From Nemertoderma westbladi (Eukaryota; Xenacoelomorpha; Nemertodermatida; Nemertodermatidae), in the NCBI GenBank assembly GCA_032718475.1, contig JAUCBJ010009018.1:1-64000 (forward strand): a stretch of 64,000 bases of DNA, read 5' to 3'. Position numbers and translations under genes: made by a program. The notes under the pieces were generated by a model that worked only from the letters and a program-made list of their open reading frames with translations, made no database searches and had not been told where the DNA came from. Shown here one piece after another: positions 31,493 to 41,552 of this stretch; the first letter of the stretch is position 1; every line of letters begins with the position of its first letter.

Positions 31493-33137
31493 AATGGCTG
31501 GAGTGGGTGTGTGACCATATTATTTTATATTTGTATTTGTTTTATTTTTATATTTATGTATGTATTATTATGTAATTTTATTTTAATCGTTTTATTTAAT
31601 TTTATTTAGTAGTATGGTATTTTAGAGATTATTTAGTAGATTAGTGCAATATATATTCGCGTTTATTATTTAATTACGTATATTATATATTTAGTGCGAC
31701 GGCGAGAAATAATTATTTTTCTCTTTCCTTACTGTCCGTATCATATTATAAATACGTGACTACAGTAAGATGAAATCTTCGTACTTATTAAAGTACAATA
31801 AAGCCACTACTATATTCAAGTATTATTGGTAGGCAGAGTATTAGGAATGCAAAGTTCAGATCCTCGTGTCTCGGCTAAACCAAGCTCTGGGTAGACCTTG
31901 GAAACGACTTGCCTCTTCACACTGACATTGCTTCGTGCGATATTGCTCTCATACCGTATATTAAATAATACATATAGTAGCGTGATGTCCCTTTAACAGT
32001 AGCGTATAACTAACGCAAAATAAATCTGTTAAACCCTTTGACCATCTGTAATTCTAGTCGATTAAGATATCGCGGCACCCACCGATATACTTGAAAGACA
32101 AATTTCTAGAATCAATGGTTAACGTCCCCAGACAAGTTCTGGAATAAACTGGTGCCCATCCTAAATATTAATTATTAATATTTACAAAAATCTGTCAAAT
32201 ATCAGGTCCTTTAAAATTCTAGTCGATTAAGATATCGTAGCACTTACCGATACTCTTAAAAGGACAAAATTCCTAGAATTAAGGATCCTATGTCCCCAGA
32301 CCTGCTCTGGAATCAAATTGTGTCTATTTAACATTAAATAATCAAATTTACGGGAATAAATTTAAATTCATATATTTCAATGAATTAATAAATTGTCATT
32401 TTATACAATTTATAACATTCCCAAAATTCCATTAATTAATAGATCATGGGAGCGGAGATTCACTCTATTAAGTGTATTTGTGTGCGAGAATCTCCAATGT
32501 ATAGTCAATAGCCGATAAAATTCATAAAATCATGTATAAAGGGGATATTGACCATTAAAGAATTACTATTAAATAGCATCCCAGATCTGTATGCATGAGA
32601 ATTACCCTAATTCTACCGCTAGCTTTCCATAATGTCACCATGGCAACAACCACGCTAGAATTAGAAGTGAGTTAAAAGAACAATAGAAAGCATGCCCCAT
32701 TGAATAGCATAGGGAATAAATAGCGCACTGCTAGTACCCAAGGATACATAATAAATACAGTGACATTCTGGAAGGTACTGACTAACGGACAAATGGCCCG
32801 AATGTGTGCAGTTTGTTGCAGTTGTGTTGAATTTGTGCGTTTGTAGGTGAATGTTACTACTAAGGTGTGTTTACAGTAGCGAGTCGCAATTGTGAAAGTA
32901 ACCCTAACTCTCCAAGAAGAACCTGCAGTACATCTAAGCCTTTGGGACGGACAGTGAAGTGACTTGTGCCGGTTATCGTTGTCGTTGTGTAGCTACATCG
33001 TTGGCGAAAGCACAGCGACGACGGTACATCGGCGCTGAGGATCTTACACTGTCCGGGGGCAAAAGAGGGGTAGGCAGCGACGCCTGCTAGCCTAATATAT
33101 ATAAACTCATTATAATATTGATAAACTCATAGCAGAT
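31493..33137 (+). other. Non-coding spacer between pol and ORF3 of element B
   Basis: 1.65 kb without a reading frame, conserved in order with 8314-9939 of A. It contains two tandem, diverged copies of a 110-120 bp block at about 32050-32170 and 32215-32330. Each starts near TCGATTAAGATATCG and ends with a CCCCAGAC...TCTGGAAT hairpin. The sequence just before ORF3 reads CTCATAGCAG then ATATGACTG, a candidate splice acceptor, so ORF3 may be made from a spliced RNA. Confidence 0.65.
32050..32330 (+). promoter_or_regulatory. Duplicated hairpin block, candidate RNA element
   Basis: The hairpin CCAGACAAGTTCTGG (first copy) and CCAGACCTGCTCTGG (second copy) keeps its stem while the loop changes. 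The counterparts in element A keep it too. Duplication plus stem conservation suggests a cis-acting RNA signal (export, packaging or splicing control), but that is inference. Confidence 0.4.
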
Positions 33138-36100
33138 ATGACTGAGTTGATAGAAGATGATCTTGGTATCAGGGAGCGATATACTCTACCTTTACAAGCA
33201 TTTGTCGATAGCTTGATACGCGGCGACGCTGGTCCAACTACTACGGAGGATGATGGTCGTTATATCGAACCGCCGATGTCCCCGGAGCAACTTACGCGTG
33301 AATTGGACTATAGAAAGTTCACCGCTCGCTATACGCATCGTAATGGTACGTATATGGACTTCTTAACTACCGGCCACCCTATCGATTTACACGATACGGA
33401 CGATGTGGATACCGAAAGGGAAATGGTTTTATTTAAATATCACACCCAACGGAATCGGAACGATAAGCCAAGAATAGAACACGAGAACTCTATTCGAAAC
33501 AGACTCGAAAGAGAAGACGTTGAAGAGCCGGATAAACGCAACGACTTCAACGATTATCTGGAATTCTTGAGAGAAACATACCTCAATATTGCCAGTCAAC
33601 AAAATCTCGAAACTCGATATCCTCAAGGTATACATCATGATCCTATGATAGAACTCAAGCGACTCTATTTCACTATGATGTATCTTACCGCCGATCGACC
33701 GCTACCTGTTGTCCCAGATAGCTTCGAACAGATGGAGGAATATTGTAAAACTGGAGAACGATCACCCGCGTTTCCTCTGCAGGACATGCGTCTTTGGTAT
33801 TACTGTGACGAATGCCCTAGACCCAATCAGCAAACGGAAAGACATAAACATCCGCGGAGACATTGCGCTAAACACAGTTTTACACGATATACTTACGGGA
33901 GTTTCGAGCGAAACCTGTTCGACGTGTCCCCTGCGGTCGCTCGACTCAAGCGATCCTTGAACAAACCGATGATCAGAGTTCCGGAATACTCGGTCAGACC
34001 TCCGCATTCCTCAGTTAGACCTCAAACTCTTGACCCTAATAGTATCACGGATCCTCCCGAACTGTACTCACTGTTCAAAGATCTAGTGTTACCCGAACAG
34101 TTGATCGGTGGCACTCCGGTAGTAGGCTCACGAGACATTCGCCAACCCTACCTAGCTGGATTGGGACGTGGTCATCTAATATCGCCGTTTAACCCATACA
34201 ACCGTCCCGGCTTCACCTCTATCCAACCCGCTACGGAAGTCGAAGAGAGCGTCGTACGAAACGCATTAGACGCTATTCGGCAGAAAATCGGAAAGGGAAC
34301 GTACGATTGTTTGGAGAAGCGTAAATTGCAGCAACAAGTCCAAGCGGTGAAGGAATTAGCTTTACCCCAGTTCGATAGAGAAATACAAAATCTCGAGGAG
34401 GACATCGAACGTGGACGAACCTACTCTTTACAAGAGTTTCTAGATGAGCGTCTACAACAACAAGCGGAGGAGAATCAGCTCGAGGAGAGACATATAGAAC
34501 TGGATGAGAGAGAAGAAGCGGCTTTAGCTCAACCCGAAGCGCAAATCCTTATGACGGATCTCTACTCTAAAACCATTCTTCATCCCTCGATGGTTCCCCA
34601 TTTCGGAGACAAACTTTTTGCGACGGCACAACCCCAACCGGTTGATATCAACCTAAGATCTCGCGATCTTATCGCCGACGCTCCTCTGTTGCAGCGTCCG
34701 CCCATCGAACCCGCTCGTGTCGATGGTATACTCGTTGAACCTCCGGACAATAGAGCAGATCTTGTCCGTCGCATGGTACACGATGTAAACATACGCGCTA
34801 GACCTTTACCGGACTCGTTTTATGGGATCAAAGATCACCCTTATTACGTCAATCTAAAACAATATTACATGGTAAAACCGAAAGATCCTACACATAGTCT
34901 GAAGTTTCTACCGTTAATAAATCCTCTCGATCTTGTCGAACTCGAACAACTGCAGAAACATCTGGATCAGTTAGTTAAAGTAAACTCGTTTCGAAAACCA
35001 TATAATGTTTCCAGAATAGAGAAAGAAACAATACCTCCGTATAATCTTGATGGATTCATCAAAACTCGTTTAGTGCACTGGAATCTTGATGTGTTATTCG
35101 AGGAGGAAAGAATACAACGATATGGAGATGTGGAAACATATACCACACAATGTTTAAAGTATAAAGACCTGCCTAATGCTAGCGAATGTGCTACCTTGTG
35201 GCATCCTGTGGGAATGACACTCGAAAACGCCACTAAAGAGTGGAACGAAACTCTTAACGTTATCGAGATGTATGGAGTTGTCACTTACGATAACGAAGGT
35301 AGCGTTCCGGTTGGAGAACTTGGAACTACGCGGATGATACACATACGAGGACTCGCTGGTTCTACCCACGTATTTACTCGAGCGTGTTCCGACGTTATTG
35401 ATTATTCTTTTGAAACTCTTACTGAGATACAAAAGAAACTCCGACATGGACAATTTGAACTCGCGCAGCGTTACGTCACCGACACCGAGCGCAAGCCGGC
35501 TATGGGTATCGATGGATCGATGTTACCCCAACCCGTGCTCGAGATGCTGTTTAACGAAGGAATCCTTAAAATCGGCTCAGCTGTTTATGGAGACCTACAG
35601 AACGACTTTCGGAATATGGAGAACATTCCATACCCCTTCGTTGATACTCAGCTGATTGCTCCTTGGGCAGAAGGCCGAGGTTTCTTCCGCACTACGTATG
35701 CCAATACACCCAGCGGAATTACCAAAGTACAACGAACCTCCATCGGACATCTTGCCTTTCAAGAATACGGATGGAATTTCAAGGTTGGAAATCCTATAAA
35801 TTACCAACAAGTATACGGAGATCATTATTCTCGTTTATACTTTGATGGACCATTGACCGCACCTGGCGCCGTGTATAGCTTTATGAGTGTTCCACTTCGT
35901 CCCTCCTTAGCTATATACACGATCTTTGAAAACGCAGCACTTGCCGGTTGGCTAGCCGATGTGTGCAGTCGTACCATACGCGCCCATCCCTTAGTACTTG
36001 GAACCAAACTCGCCAAGTTAGATGAACACAATAAATTCATCCGCTTTGAATGTTTCAAGCGCTTTCTGACTCCGTTCCGTAACGTTGATAGTCAGTTCAA

Positions 36101-37391
36101 GGACCGCGCTCTGACCAAACTCAGCCTGAGAGACTCAGCGGCGGAGAAACTAAACAGCGCGGGATTTGCCCTTTTTCAGGACGTTTGTATACAGAACTTG
36201 CACTCATCTGTTATACAAAGACCCCGAATACCCACGGGTTATTCTGTCGTCGAAGTTCAGACAGTGGGTCCGCTTGCGGAGACAGCCGCACCTACCTCAG
36301 CTATGCAATTGGAAGACGAACCAATATGCTTAGAAGCTGAAGCGATTCAACCTACAGCGCCCCGGAGCAGCGATAACGACTACGTCTTAGAGTGGTATCA
36401 AGGTCCACAATGTCTCACCGCATACGATTATCAACACGCTAACTATGTTTCTCGAAAACGTTGCCGATTATGCGCATCGAGAGACCATTTCACTCCTATG
36501 GACTCAGACGTACCCTGTTCCTACTTCCACGAACAACCAATGATGGAGATATATTGTGCGTATTGCAGAATTAATAACTCTCATATTTTTGCAGTCTGCC
36601 CCCAATTTATGACTCAATGCCATCACTGTCAACTTAAAGGACATGCCAGTTATAATTGCCCCTTTAATCACGATTTAGAGAGCGTAGATGAAATGATTAC
36701 CCTTCGCTACATCCGAGCTTGGGAAGCTAACGCGGATTTACACTGTGAGTCCCGTCATCGATACTACCCTGGACGCTCTTACGAGGGAGTTTACGCGTTC
36801 CATCCTTATTTATTAGCGTCTGTGGAACAAAAAACACGCATACCGAGTTACGAGCTAATGAAGCGTGTTGGTGAGTGTATTTCCACTAAATTTGTTAGAA
36901 GATACCTTAGGAACGTCAATCCTAACGATATTACTTCATACCATTTGATCAATTATATCCGTCAAGACCCGGAGTATGGCGATTTATTTATCAACTCGCA
37001 CCCTGAGTTACAGGAAGTATCTCGACGGCCCTACGAATATCGAGCCCGAGAACGCGAGCTGGAAAGAACTATCAAACCAAGGAAGTTTCTTACCACCCAC
37101 GGTCCGCCTACCGCCATTGCCCAGACAACCCGTCAAGGACCCGTAGGAGCTGCTGTCCTGAGGCGCGCCCTAAAGGCTGTTAGACCTCGCTCCACGGAAG
37201 TTGATATCGATCAACCAGGTACCTCGACCGGCGGATACACCGATCGCAATCCGAAACCTTCTGATGCAATTGTATTGCACCCTTCACCCAGGAGTTACAG
37301 CCCTCCTAGTAAAGTGGCTCGCCCCAAAGAGAAAAGGACTCTTACTAGCCTCAAAAAACTGCGTAAACGCCGTCCGCGTAAGAAAGACTAA
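33138..37391 (+). CDS. ORF3: 1417-codon protein of unknown family, zinc knuckles and basic tail
   Basis: Uninterrupted from ATG (MTELIEDDLG) to TAA, in the position of an envelope gene between pol and the 3' LTR. I see no signal peptide, hydrophobic membrane span, or furin-like site with fusion peptide, so an envelope role is not supported. Visible features: a possible zinc site CDEC...HKHPRRHC (C223, C226, then H/C near 240-248); a glutamine/glutamate-rich likely coiled coil (about 395-470); a tight cysteine/histidine cluster with C1109/C1112/H1117/C1127, C1140/C1143/H1149/C1154 and a canonical CX2CX4HX4C knuckle C1161/C1164/H1169/C1174; and a lysine/arginine tail (KKLRKRRPRKKD) like a nuclear localisation or nucleic-acid-binding signal. 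It is conserved in element A (broken). It could be a second nucleocapsid-like or accessory protein. Family unknown to me. Confidence 0.85.
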   Translation: MTELIEDDLGIRERYTLPLQAFVDSLIRGDAGPTTTEDDGRYIEPPMSPEQLTRELDYRKFTARYTHRNGTYMDFLTTGHPIDLHDTDDVDTEREMVLFKYHTQRNRNDKPRIEHENSIRNRLEREDVEEPDKRNDFNDYLEFLRETYLNIASQQNLETRYPQGIHHDPMIELKRLYFTMMYLTADRPLPVVPDSFEQMEEYCKTGERSPAFPLQDMRLWYYCDECPRPNQQTERHKHPRRHCAKHSFTRYTYGSFERNLFDVSPAVARLKRSLNKPMIRVPEYSVRPPHSSVRPQTLDPNSITDPPELYSLFKDLVLPEQLIGGTPVVGSRDIRQPYLAGLGRGHLISPFNPYNRPGFTSIQPATEVEESVVRNALDAIRQKIGKGTYDCLEKRKLQQQVQAVKELALPQFDREIQNLEEDIERGRTYSLQEFLDERLQQQAEENQLEERHIELDEREEAALAQPEAQILMTDLYSKTILHPSMVPHFGDKLFATAQPQPVDINLRSRDLIADAPLLQRPPIEPARVDGILVEPPDNRADLVRRMVHDVNIRARPLPDSFYGIKDHPYYVNLKQYYMVKPKDPTHSLKFLPLINPLDLVELEQLQKHLDQLVKVNSFRKPYNVSRIEKETIPPYNLDGFIKTRLVHWNLDVLFEEERIQRYGDVETYTTQCLKYKDLPNASECATLWHPVGMTLENATKEWNETLNVIEMYGVVTYDNEGSVPVGELGTTRMIHIRGLAGSTHVFTRACSDVIDYSFETLTEIQKKLRHGQFELAQRYVTDTERKPAMGIDGSMLPQPVLEMLFNEGILKIGSAVYGDLQNDFRNMENIPYPFVDTQLIAPWAEGRGFFRTTYANTPSGITKVQRTSIGHLAFQEYGWNFKVGNPINYQQVYGDHYSRLYFDGPLTAPGAVYSFMSVPLRPSLAIYTIFENAALAGWLADVCSRTIRAHPLVLGTKLAKLDEHNKFIRFECFKRFLTPFRNVDSQFKDRALTKLSLRDSAAEKLNSAGFALFQDVCIQNLHSSVIQRPRIPTGYSVVEVQTVGPLAETAAPTSAMQLEDEPICLEAEAIQPTAPRSSDNDYVLEWYQGPQCLTAYDYQHANYVSRKRCRLCASRDHFTPMDSDVPCSYFHEQPMMEIYCAYCRINNSHIFAVCPQFMTQCHHCQLKGHASYNCPFNHDLESVDEMITLRYIRAWEANADLHCESRHRYYPGRSYEGVYAFHPYLLASVEQKTRIPSYELMKRVGECISTKFVRRYLRNVNPNDITSYHLINYIRQDPEYGDLFINSHPELQEVSRRPYEYRARERELERTIKPRKFLTTHGPPTAIAQTTRQGPVGAAVLRRALKAVRPRSTEVDIDQPGTSTGGYTDRNPKPSDAIVLHPSPRSYSPPSKVARPKEKRTLTSLKKLRKRRPRKKD

Positions 37392-37460
37392 CTGTTTAGA
37401 GTATTTTTATATTTTAGAAACTGTGATTTGTTATATTTTATAGACTTAAATCCCATTTTC

Positions 37461-37469
37461 TGGGAGCGG
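37461..37469 (+). other. Polypurine tract candidate of element B
   Basis: TGGGAGCGG immediately before the 3' LTR. The identical stretch precedes the 3' LTR of element A. Short and interrupted by one C, which is tolerated in many LTR elements. Confidence 0.6.
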
Positions 37470-38644
37470 TGTAAAAGCTTTTGCGTCATTAACCGGTTAT
37501 TTTCCCTTAAAGTACTCTGTAGTTGGTTTGCCAGGCATAAAAAGGCCATGTCCTTGCTTTACTGGTGTTTTAGAGGACATAAAAGTCATTTCTTCTGTAT
37601 TTGTACTGTATTTGTACTTTAGAGGACATAATCCGCAATCTCATGACGCGATAAGCTAGATACTCTTGAAAACAGTGTCGCTACCATGACGACGGCTAAC
37701 AGCTGATATTGCCACGTCGACGTTTCTTTGTTTCTTTGTTCTCTCGTTGTTCGGTTGACCAATCAGAGCGTTTTTTGTCTCTGTGTTGGAGGTGTATACA
37801 GAACTCAGTAGTTCAGTGTTTATGTTTTTGCTAAAGCCTAAGAACATCGGCCTTTGGCACCTACGTATATCAGCATTCTTTAGCTTTACATTAGTAGGCT
37901 TAATTATAGAACGTATATCTGTTAACGAAACATACTAACCACAAGTTAACTCATTCACTTAATAATCATTTATACATTAATATTACTGCTTTTACTGTCG
38001 GTTATTCATTATATTGGTTGATGAAATATTATATCGGAATACTGATCAATAGTCAGACACCCCACCTTCTTGATATACTAAAGGTTAGAGAGACCGGTTA
38101 CAGATAAACGATTGCGACCTATGTTGAGTGGTTTGAAGTGAATCTAATGCTATTTCATATGCCCAACATAAATTGTCTGTTGCTCTCTTTATACGTGACT
38201 AAATTTAGTGAAGGTCGGCAGATTAGTGTGCAGTATTGTGCAGCTTTGTGTATGAGTGTAACTGATAACAAAGCATCTCCTAAAGAATGTGCCATATACG
38301 TTAATCTATAGCCTTTTCGTTGTGTCTAGTTTAAGTCATAACTCTGTTTACATATTTAGAGCGCCACGTCCTAAAGGAACTGTTAATATTTCCCAAAGTG
38401 AATAATATTGGTCGGAGATTATATATTACGATCAGTCGAATAATACGGTAGGCTTACACTATCAATCATTAAGCTCCGAACTCAGTCTCCCGGGTATATC
38501 CAACGGGTGAATGATTGCGCATAGACTGGCTTCGGCTAATGTAGTGTATCAAATACTCGTCATAAAGCTAAAGAATATATATCATCTAAAAGACATTCTA
38601 ATTTTGGCAGGTTAAACTGTCAAAGGTCTTCAAAAGCGCAAACA
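37470..38644 (+). repeat. 3' LTR of element B
   Basis: 1175 bp. It differs from the 5' LTR by about seven substitutions and one missing base (CCCAAAGTG for CCCGAAAGTG). It ends at CGCAAACA followed by GGAGT. Confidence 0.95.
38147..38311 (+). CDS. Small ORF inside the LTR of element B (3' LTR copy)
   Basis: Identical in length and frame to 20716-20880. The only difference I see is a silent GCA/GCT alanine codon. See the 5' LTR copy for the shared motif and possible meaning. Confidence 0.4.
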   Translation: MLFHMPNINCLLLSLYVTKFSEGRQISVQYCAALCMSVTDNKASPKECAIYVNL

Positions 38645-39200
38645 GGAGTTCCATTTATCCATCCTACGCAGGTTCGATGAGGTCTGCAAGGGAATTAAGG
38701 TGCATCCACTAGAAGACATGAAGATCCTGGGCGCACCAATTGGAGACAACGCCATCGTCTCCTGTCTCGATAAAAAAACTCGCGGACCTCTAGACTCTCG
38801 TCTCCTGATTCCCATCGCGCCTTCTTCCTCCCTGCGGTGCTCACTCACAATCCCGCAACTAACGTACTTCCTCCGAACGGCTCTGTGTTTCGACTTCCCA
38901 GGGCTGCTGGGGGAGGACGATTCCATCCAGCGGATCACCCTGTAGGAGATCTCCAACATACCCATCTGGACGACTACGCAAGTATTAGGAACTCATGGAC
39001 CAGGGCTACCTCTTCCACCCAGTAGCCTACGAGACCTTGGGCTGTCCCGGCCCTGAAACATCCGAGTTCCTGAAGGAGATCGGGGCAAGACTTTACTCTG
39101 TTACCCAGGTTACTTCACCGTTCCCTCCTGCAAAGGCTGACAATCGCCATCCTGGACGGCCTCCATTATGGGGACCGTGGACCCCTCATTCATTAACAAC
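38645..39200 (+). pseudogene. LINE reverse-transcriptase thumb region, right part of the relic hit by element B
   Basis: The frame reads FDEVCKGIKVHPLEDM, then MKILGAPIGDNAI, LTIPQLTYFLRTALCFDFPGLL and, after a stop at 38944, further degraded LINE-like sequence. LLGAPIG and the IP.L.YFLRT.PCF block are typical of the segment after RT in several animal non-LTR retrotransposons. The left end lies at 19947-20038, beyond element B. This is a different family from the RT at 2533 and 55140. Confidence 0.75.
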
Positions 39201-39241
39201 GAGGGGTTCTACGAAGTTGTCCATGGTCCCTAAGACCCCAA

Positions 39242-39269
39242 CCCCCCCCCCCCCCCCCCCCCCCCCCCC
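39242..39269. repeat. Poly(C) tract, about 28 bases
   Basis: An uninterrupted C run following GACCCCAA. Unlike 4039-4313 I see no matching inverted terminus around it. Confidence 0.9.
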
Positions 39270-40490
39270 AACCCGACGGGACAGACTAATGGGACAGACA
39301 TGAGTAACCTTCTTTGTAGATTTTCCCAATGGATTCACTGTGGAGAGCTATCAGCTGATAAGATGATACATTATAAACCAACAGTTTATGTTTGATTACT
39401 CTCTGGGAGAGAGTGATTGAGTAAACCCAGCCTTACTAAAACTTGGCAAGTAATATCTATCCAATGAAAAGCATTAATGAGGCCCTCACTATATATTTTC
39501 ATGAGCACCAGCTGGTGTTTTCATCATTGCGCCTATGGCGTTTTTTTCGTTTATGACTATTTTTCGAGCACAGAGGCTATGGACTCAGTAGGCGACCATG
39601 CCAGGGACCTTTGAATCTGGTCAGCTAGTGAGAAATTTCATCGAAATTTTAGAGTAGTTTTGGCTGTAAATCAGTCAGTCAGTTAGACAGTCAGTCAGCT
39701 TAGAGTCGGTTTCTACTAACGGATGTACTGATAGCTACTATTAATTACTTAGTCAAGCTGGAAACCCCATTATTGCTAATTAAAGTTGTTTGGTATAAGT
39801 TGTGTGGTTTAACAGATCACATGGATAATCAAAGGTCAATCACATTATTGAATTGGATTCGATTGCTTTATTAGAGTTGTTTTCATCCAAACCCAATTGC
39901 TAATAAACGGATTACATTGAATTTAGTACAAATATTAAGCACGTACTCTAGGAATATAAGTAACTGCAAACAAATATTGTACTTTCTGTTTTGGTCGGCC
40001 TCCACCATACAAGTTTCGAATTATGGTATTTTTTTTGAGGAGCCGTTCTGAAGTACAGTTGATCGTTGGATCAACTAGAAAACTAGAAAGCCAGTGGCCG
40101 AAGGCCACGGCGTTCTAGTTATTATCTAATCGTCATTATATTGAGTAATATTGTATAGTTGTGAATGTGAAGTGGGATGGTTGGGCGGGTTTTATGTTCG
40201 CCTCCCATTTTTTCCCTTTTCGCAACCTCCCCCTACAGTCGCTATCCTGCCTCAGGTTTCCGTACCAGAATTCCTCCATTATCTTACTTACACCCACCCA
40301 CACCCCCTAGCATACGCATCCCTTGTTGACATTTAAGACACGATATTGACATTAACTGGCGCATCCACCATTGTTAAAAACTCAGGGTCGAAATATACCA
40401 AGTTAGTGACTGTCCTGTGGTCAATTATAAAAATTAACAATGAAGCAAGCTAAAAGTGCCATCTTTCCACTAATGATCAGATACAAATTA
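39270..40490. other. Spacer with small hairpins
   Basis: No gene. Hairpins include a stem pairing CTCTCTGGGAGAGAG near 39400 and the nested structure at 40058-40120. A run of GTCAGTCAGTC words lies at 39675-39705. Confidence 0.45.
40058..40120. repeat. Two adjacent hairpins
   Basis: GTTGATC/GATCAAC (40058-40076) is followed by ACTAGAA...GTGGCC GAA GGCCAC...TTCTAGT (40081-40119). The second is a two-part stem with internal loops, like a structured repeat end. Confidence 0.55.
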
Positions 40491-41395
40491 CAAGCGACAG
40501 GATACAATACAATACGAAAACTGATTTTCGTATAGCAGTAATCTATTCGTATCGTATCATAAAAATTTACGTCGTATCGTATAATACGAATAAATATTTT
40601 TCGTATTTCGTATAGTATTTTCGTAGGCTATCTTATCATTTTGTAAATATTAATGTTTTTAACAGTCATACTAGATATCATACCATTTATTTCTTTAAAT
40701 TTTTTTCTCAAAATTGGTGTATAAATTACGTAACAGCTTACAGTTTTATTATGTAATAAAATGTGTAAGACATGAGTAACTGGAGGACAGGAGATAATTA
40801 ACTGTAGAATAATGATAAAAAGATCACTGAAATATATTCTAATTTCAGTTTGAAAAAACTTGTGAGGAGAACTCTAATCGTGCTTACAAGGCATTGATGT
40901 TATGATAAAGGCATTAGTGAAATAAATAAAACATGGTTTTCTTCTATTATTACTGTAGTTTAACTTTTATTCCATACCCATCAAATTCAAAATTATTCCA
41001 TTTATAACTGTAGTACAGTATACATAAAGTGGCATAGTAACATAGTAACACCTACTATTGCATTGGGCCGTGTTGCATAACGCCCTTGTGGATATTGTAG
41101 CCAGTAGACATACTATAGCTGCAGCAAGCATACTGGAACAATGAAATAAAAAAATTACCTATTATAAAGAGATTTACATGATTTTCTAAGTGTAATACAA
41201 ATATGCCACACATGTTTTTTTATCAACTCTTAGGTAAAATACGATACGAAAAAAATACGAAACTATTTACGTATCGTATCTTGGATTATTCGTATCGTAT
41301 CGTATTTTCTCAAAATTACATTCGAATCGTATCGTATCACGAAAAATCGGTTCGTATCGTATCATATTTTCGTATCGTATCGAATCCTGTCCCTG
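40491..41395. mobile_element. Non-autonomous hAT-like element with CGTATCGTAT subterminal repeats
   Basis: The right end, read inward, is CAGGGACAGGATTCGATACG; the left end is CAAGCGACAGGATACAATACAA, a decayed inverted match. Both ends carry about 100-160 bp of clustered TACGATACGA/TCGTATCGTA words in mirror orientation, as transposase-binding subterminal arrays do in hAT elements. The middle is AT-rich and non-coding. Clear 8-bp target duplications are not visible. Confidence 0.6.
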
Positions 41396-41552
41396 CATAT
41401 TACTGTACCGGTATGTATGAACATAGTTCATAAAAAATACAACAATTTACGAATTTGCAATATTTACAAATTAGTTACCAAAATAAAATGTATGAGCAGA
41501 GTTGATGTGGGTGTGTAATTTGCCTTGATGACTGAAATTTTCATTACAATAA

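Larger units (their letters stand above)
20039..38644 (+). mobile_element. BEL/Pao LTR retrotransposon B, 18.6 kb, nearly full length
   Basis: LTRs at 20039-21214 (1176 bp) and 37470-38644 (1175 bp) differ at about eight sites. They run TGTAAAAG...CA and are flanked by the 5-bp duplication GGAGT at 20034-20038 and 38645-38649. Order on the plus strand: LTR, 2.2-kb leader, gag-pro (broken), pol (intact), a 1.65-kb spacer, a 1417-codon third ORF (intact), polypurine stretch, LTR. An 18.6-kb BEL element is unusually long, mainly because of the leader, the spacer and ORF3. It is the same lineage as element A but clearly diverged, and lies in the opposite orientation. Confidence 0.95.

Noticed and set aside
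31830-31890. tRNA-like GTTCAGATCC stretch in the pol-ORF3 spacer of B
   Set aside because: Only partly like a B box; no acceptor stem or A box found.
33138-37391. ORF3 as a retroviral envelope gene
   Set aside because: The position fits, but no signal peptide, transmembrane span or fusion-peptide-like stretch is visible. Zinc knuckles and a basic tail point elsewhere.
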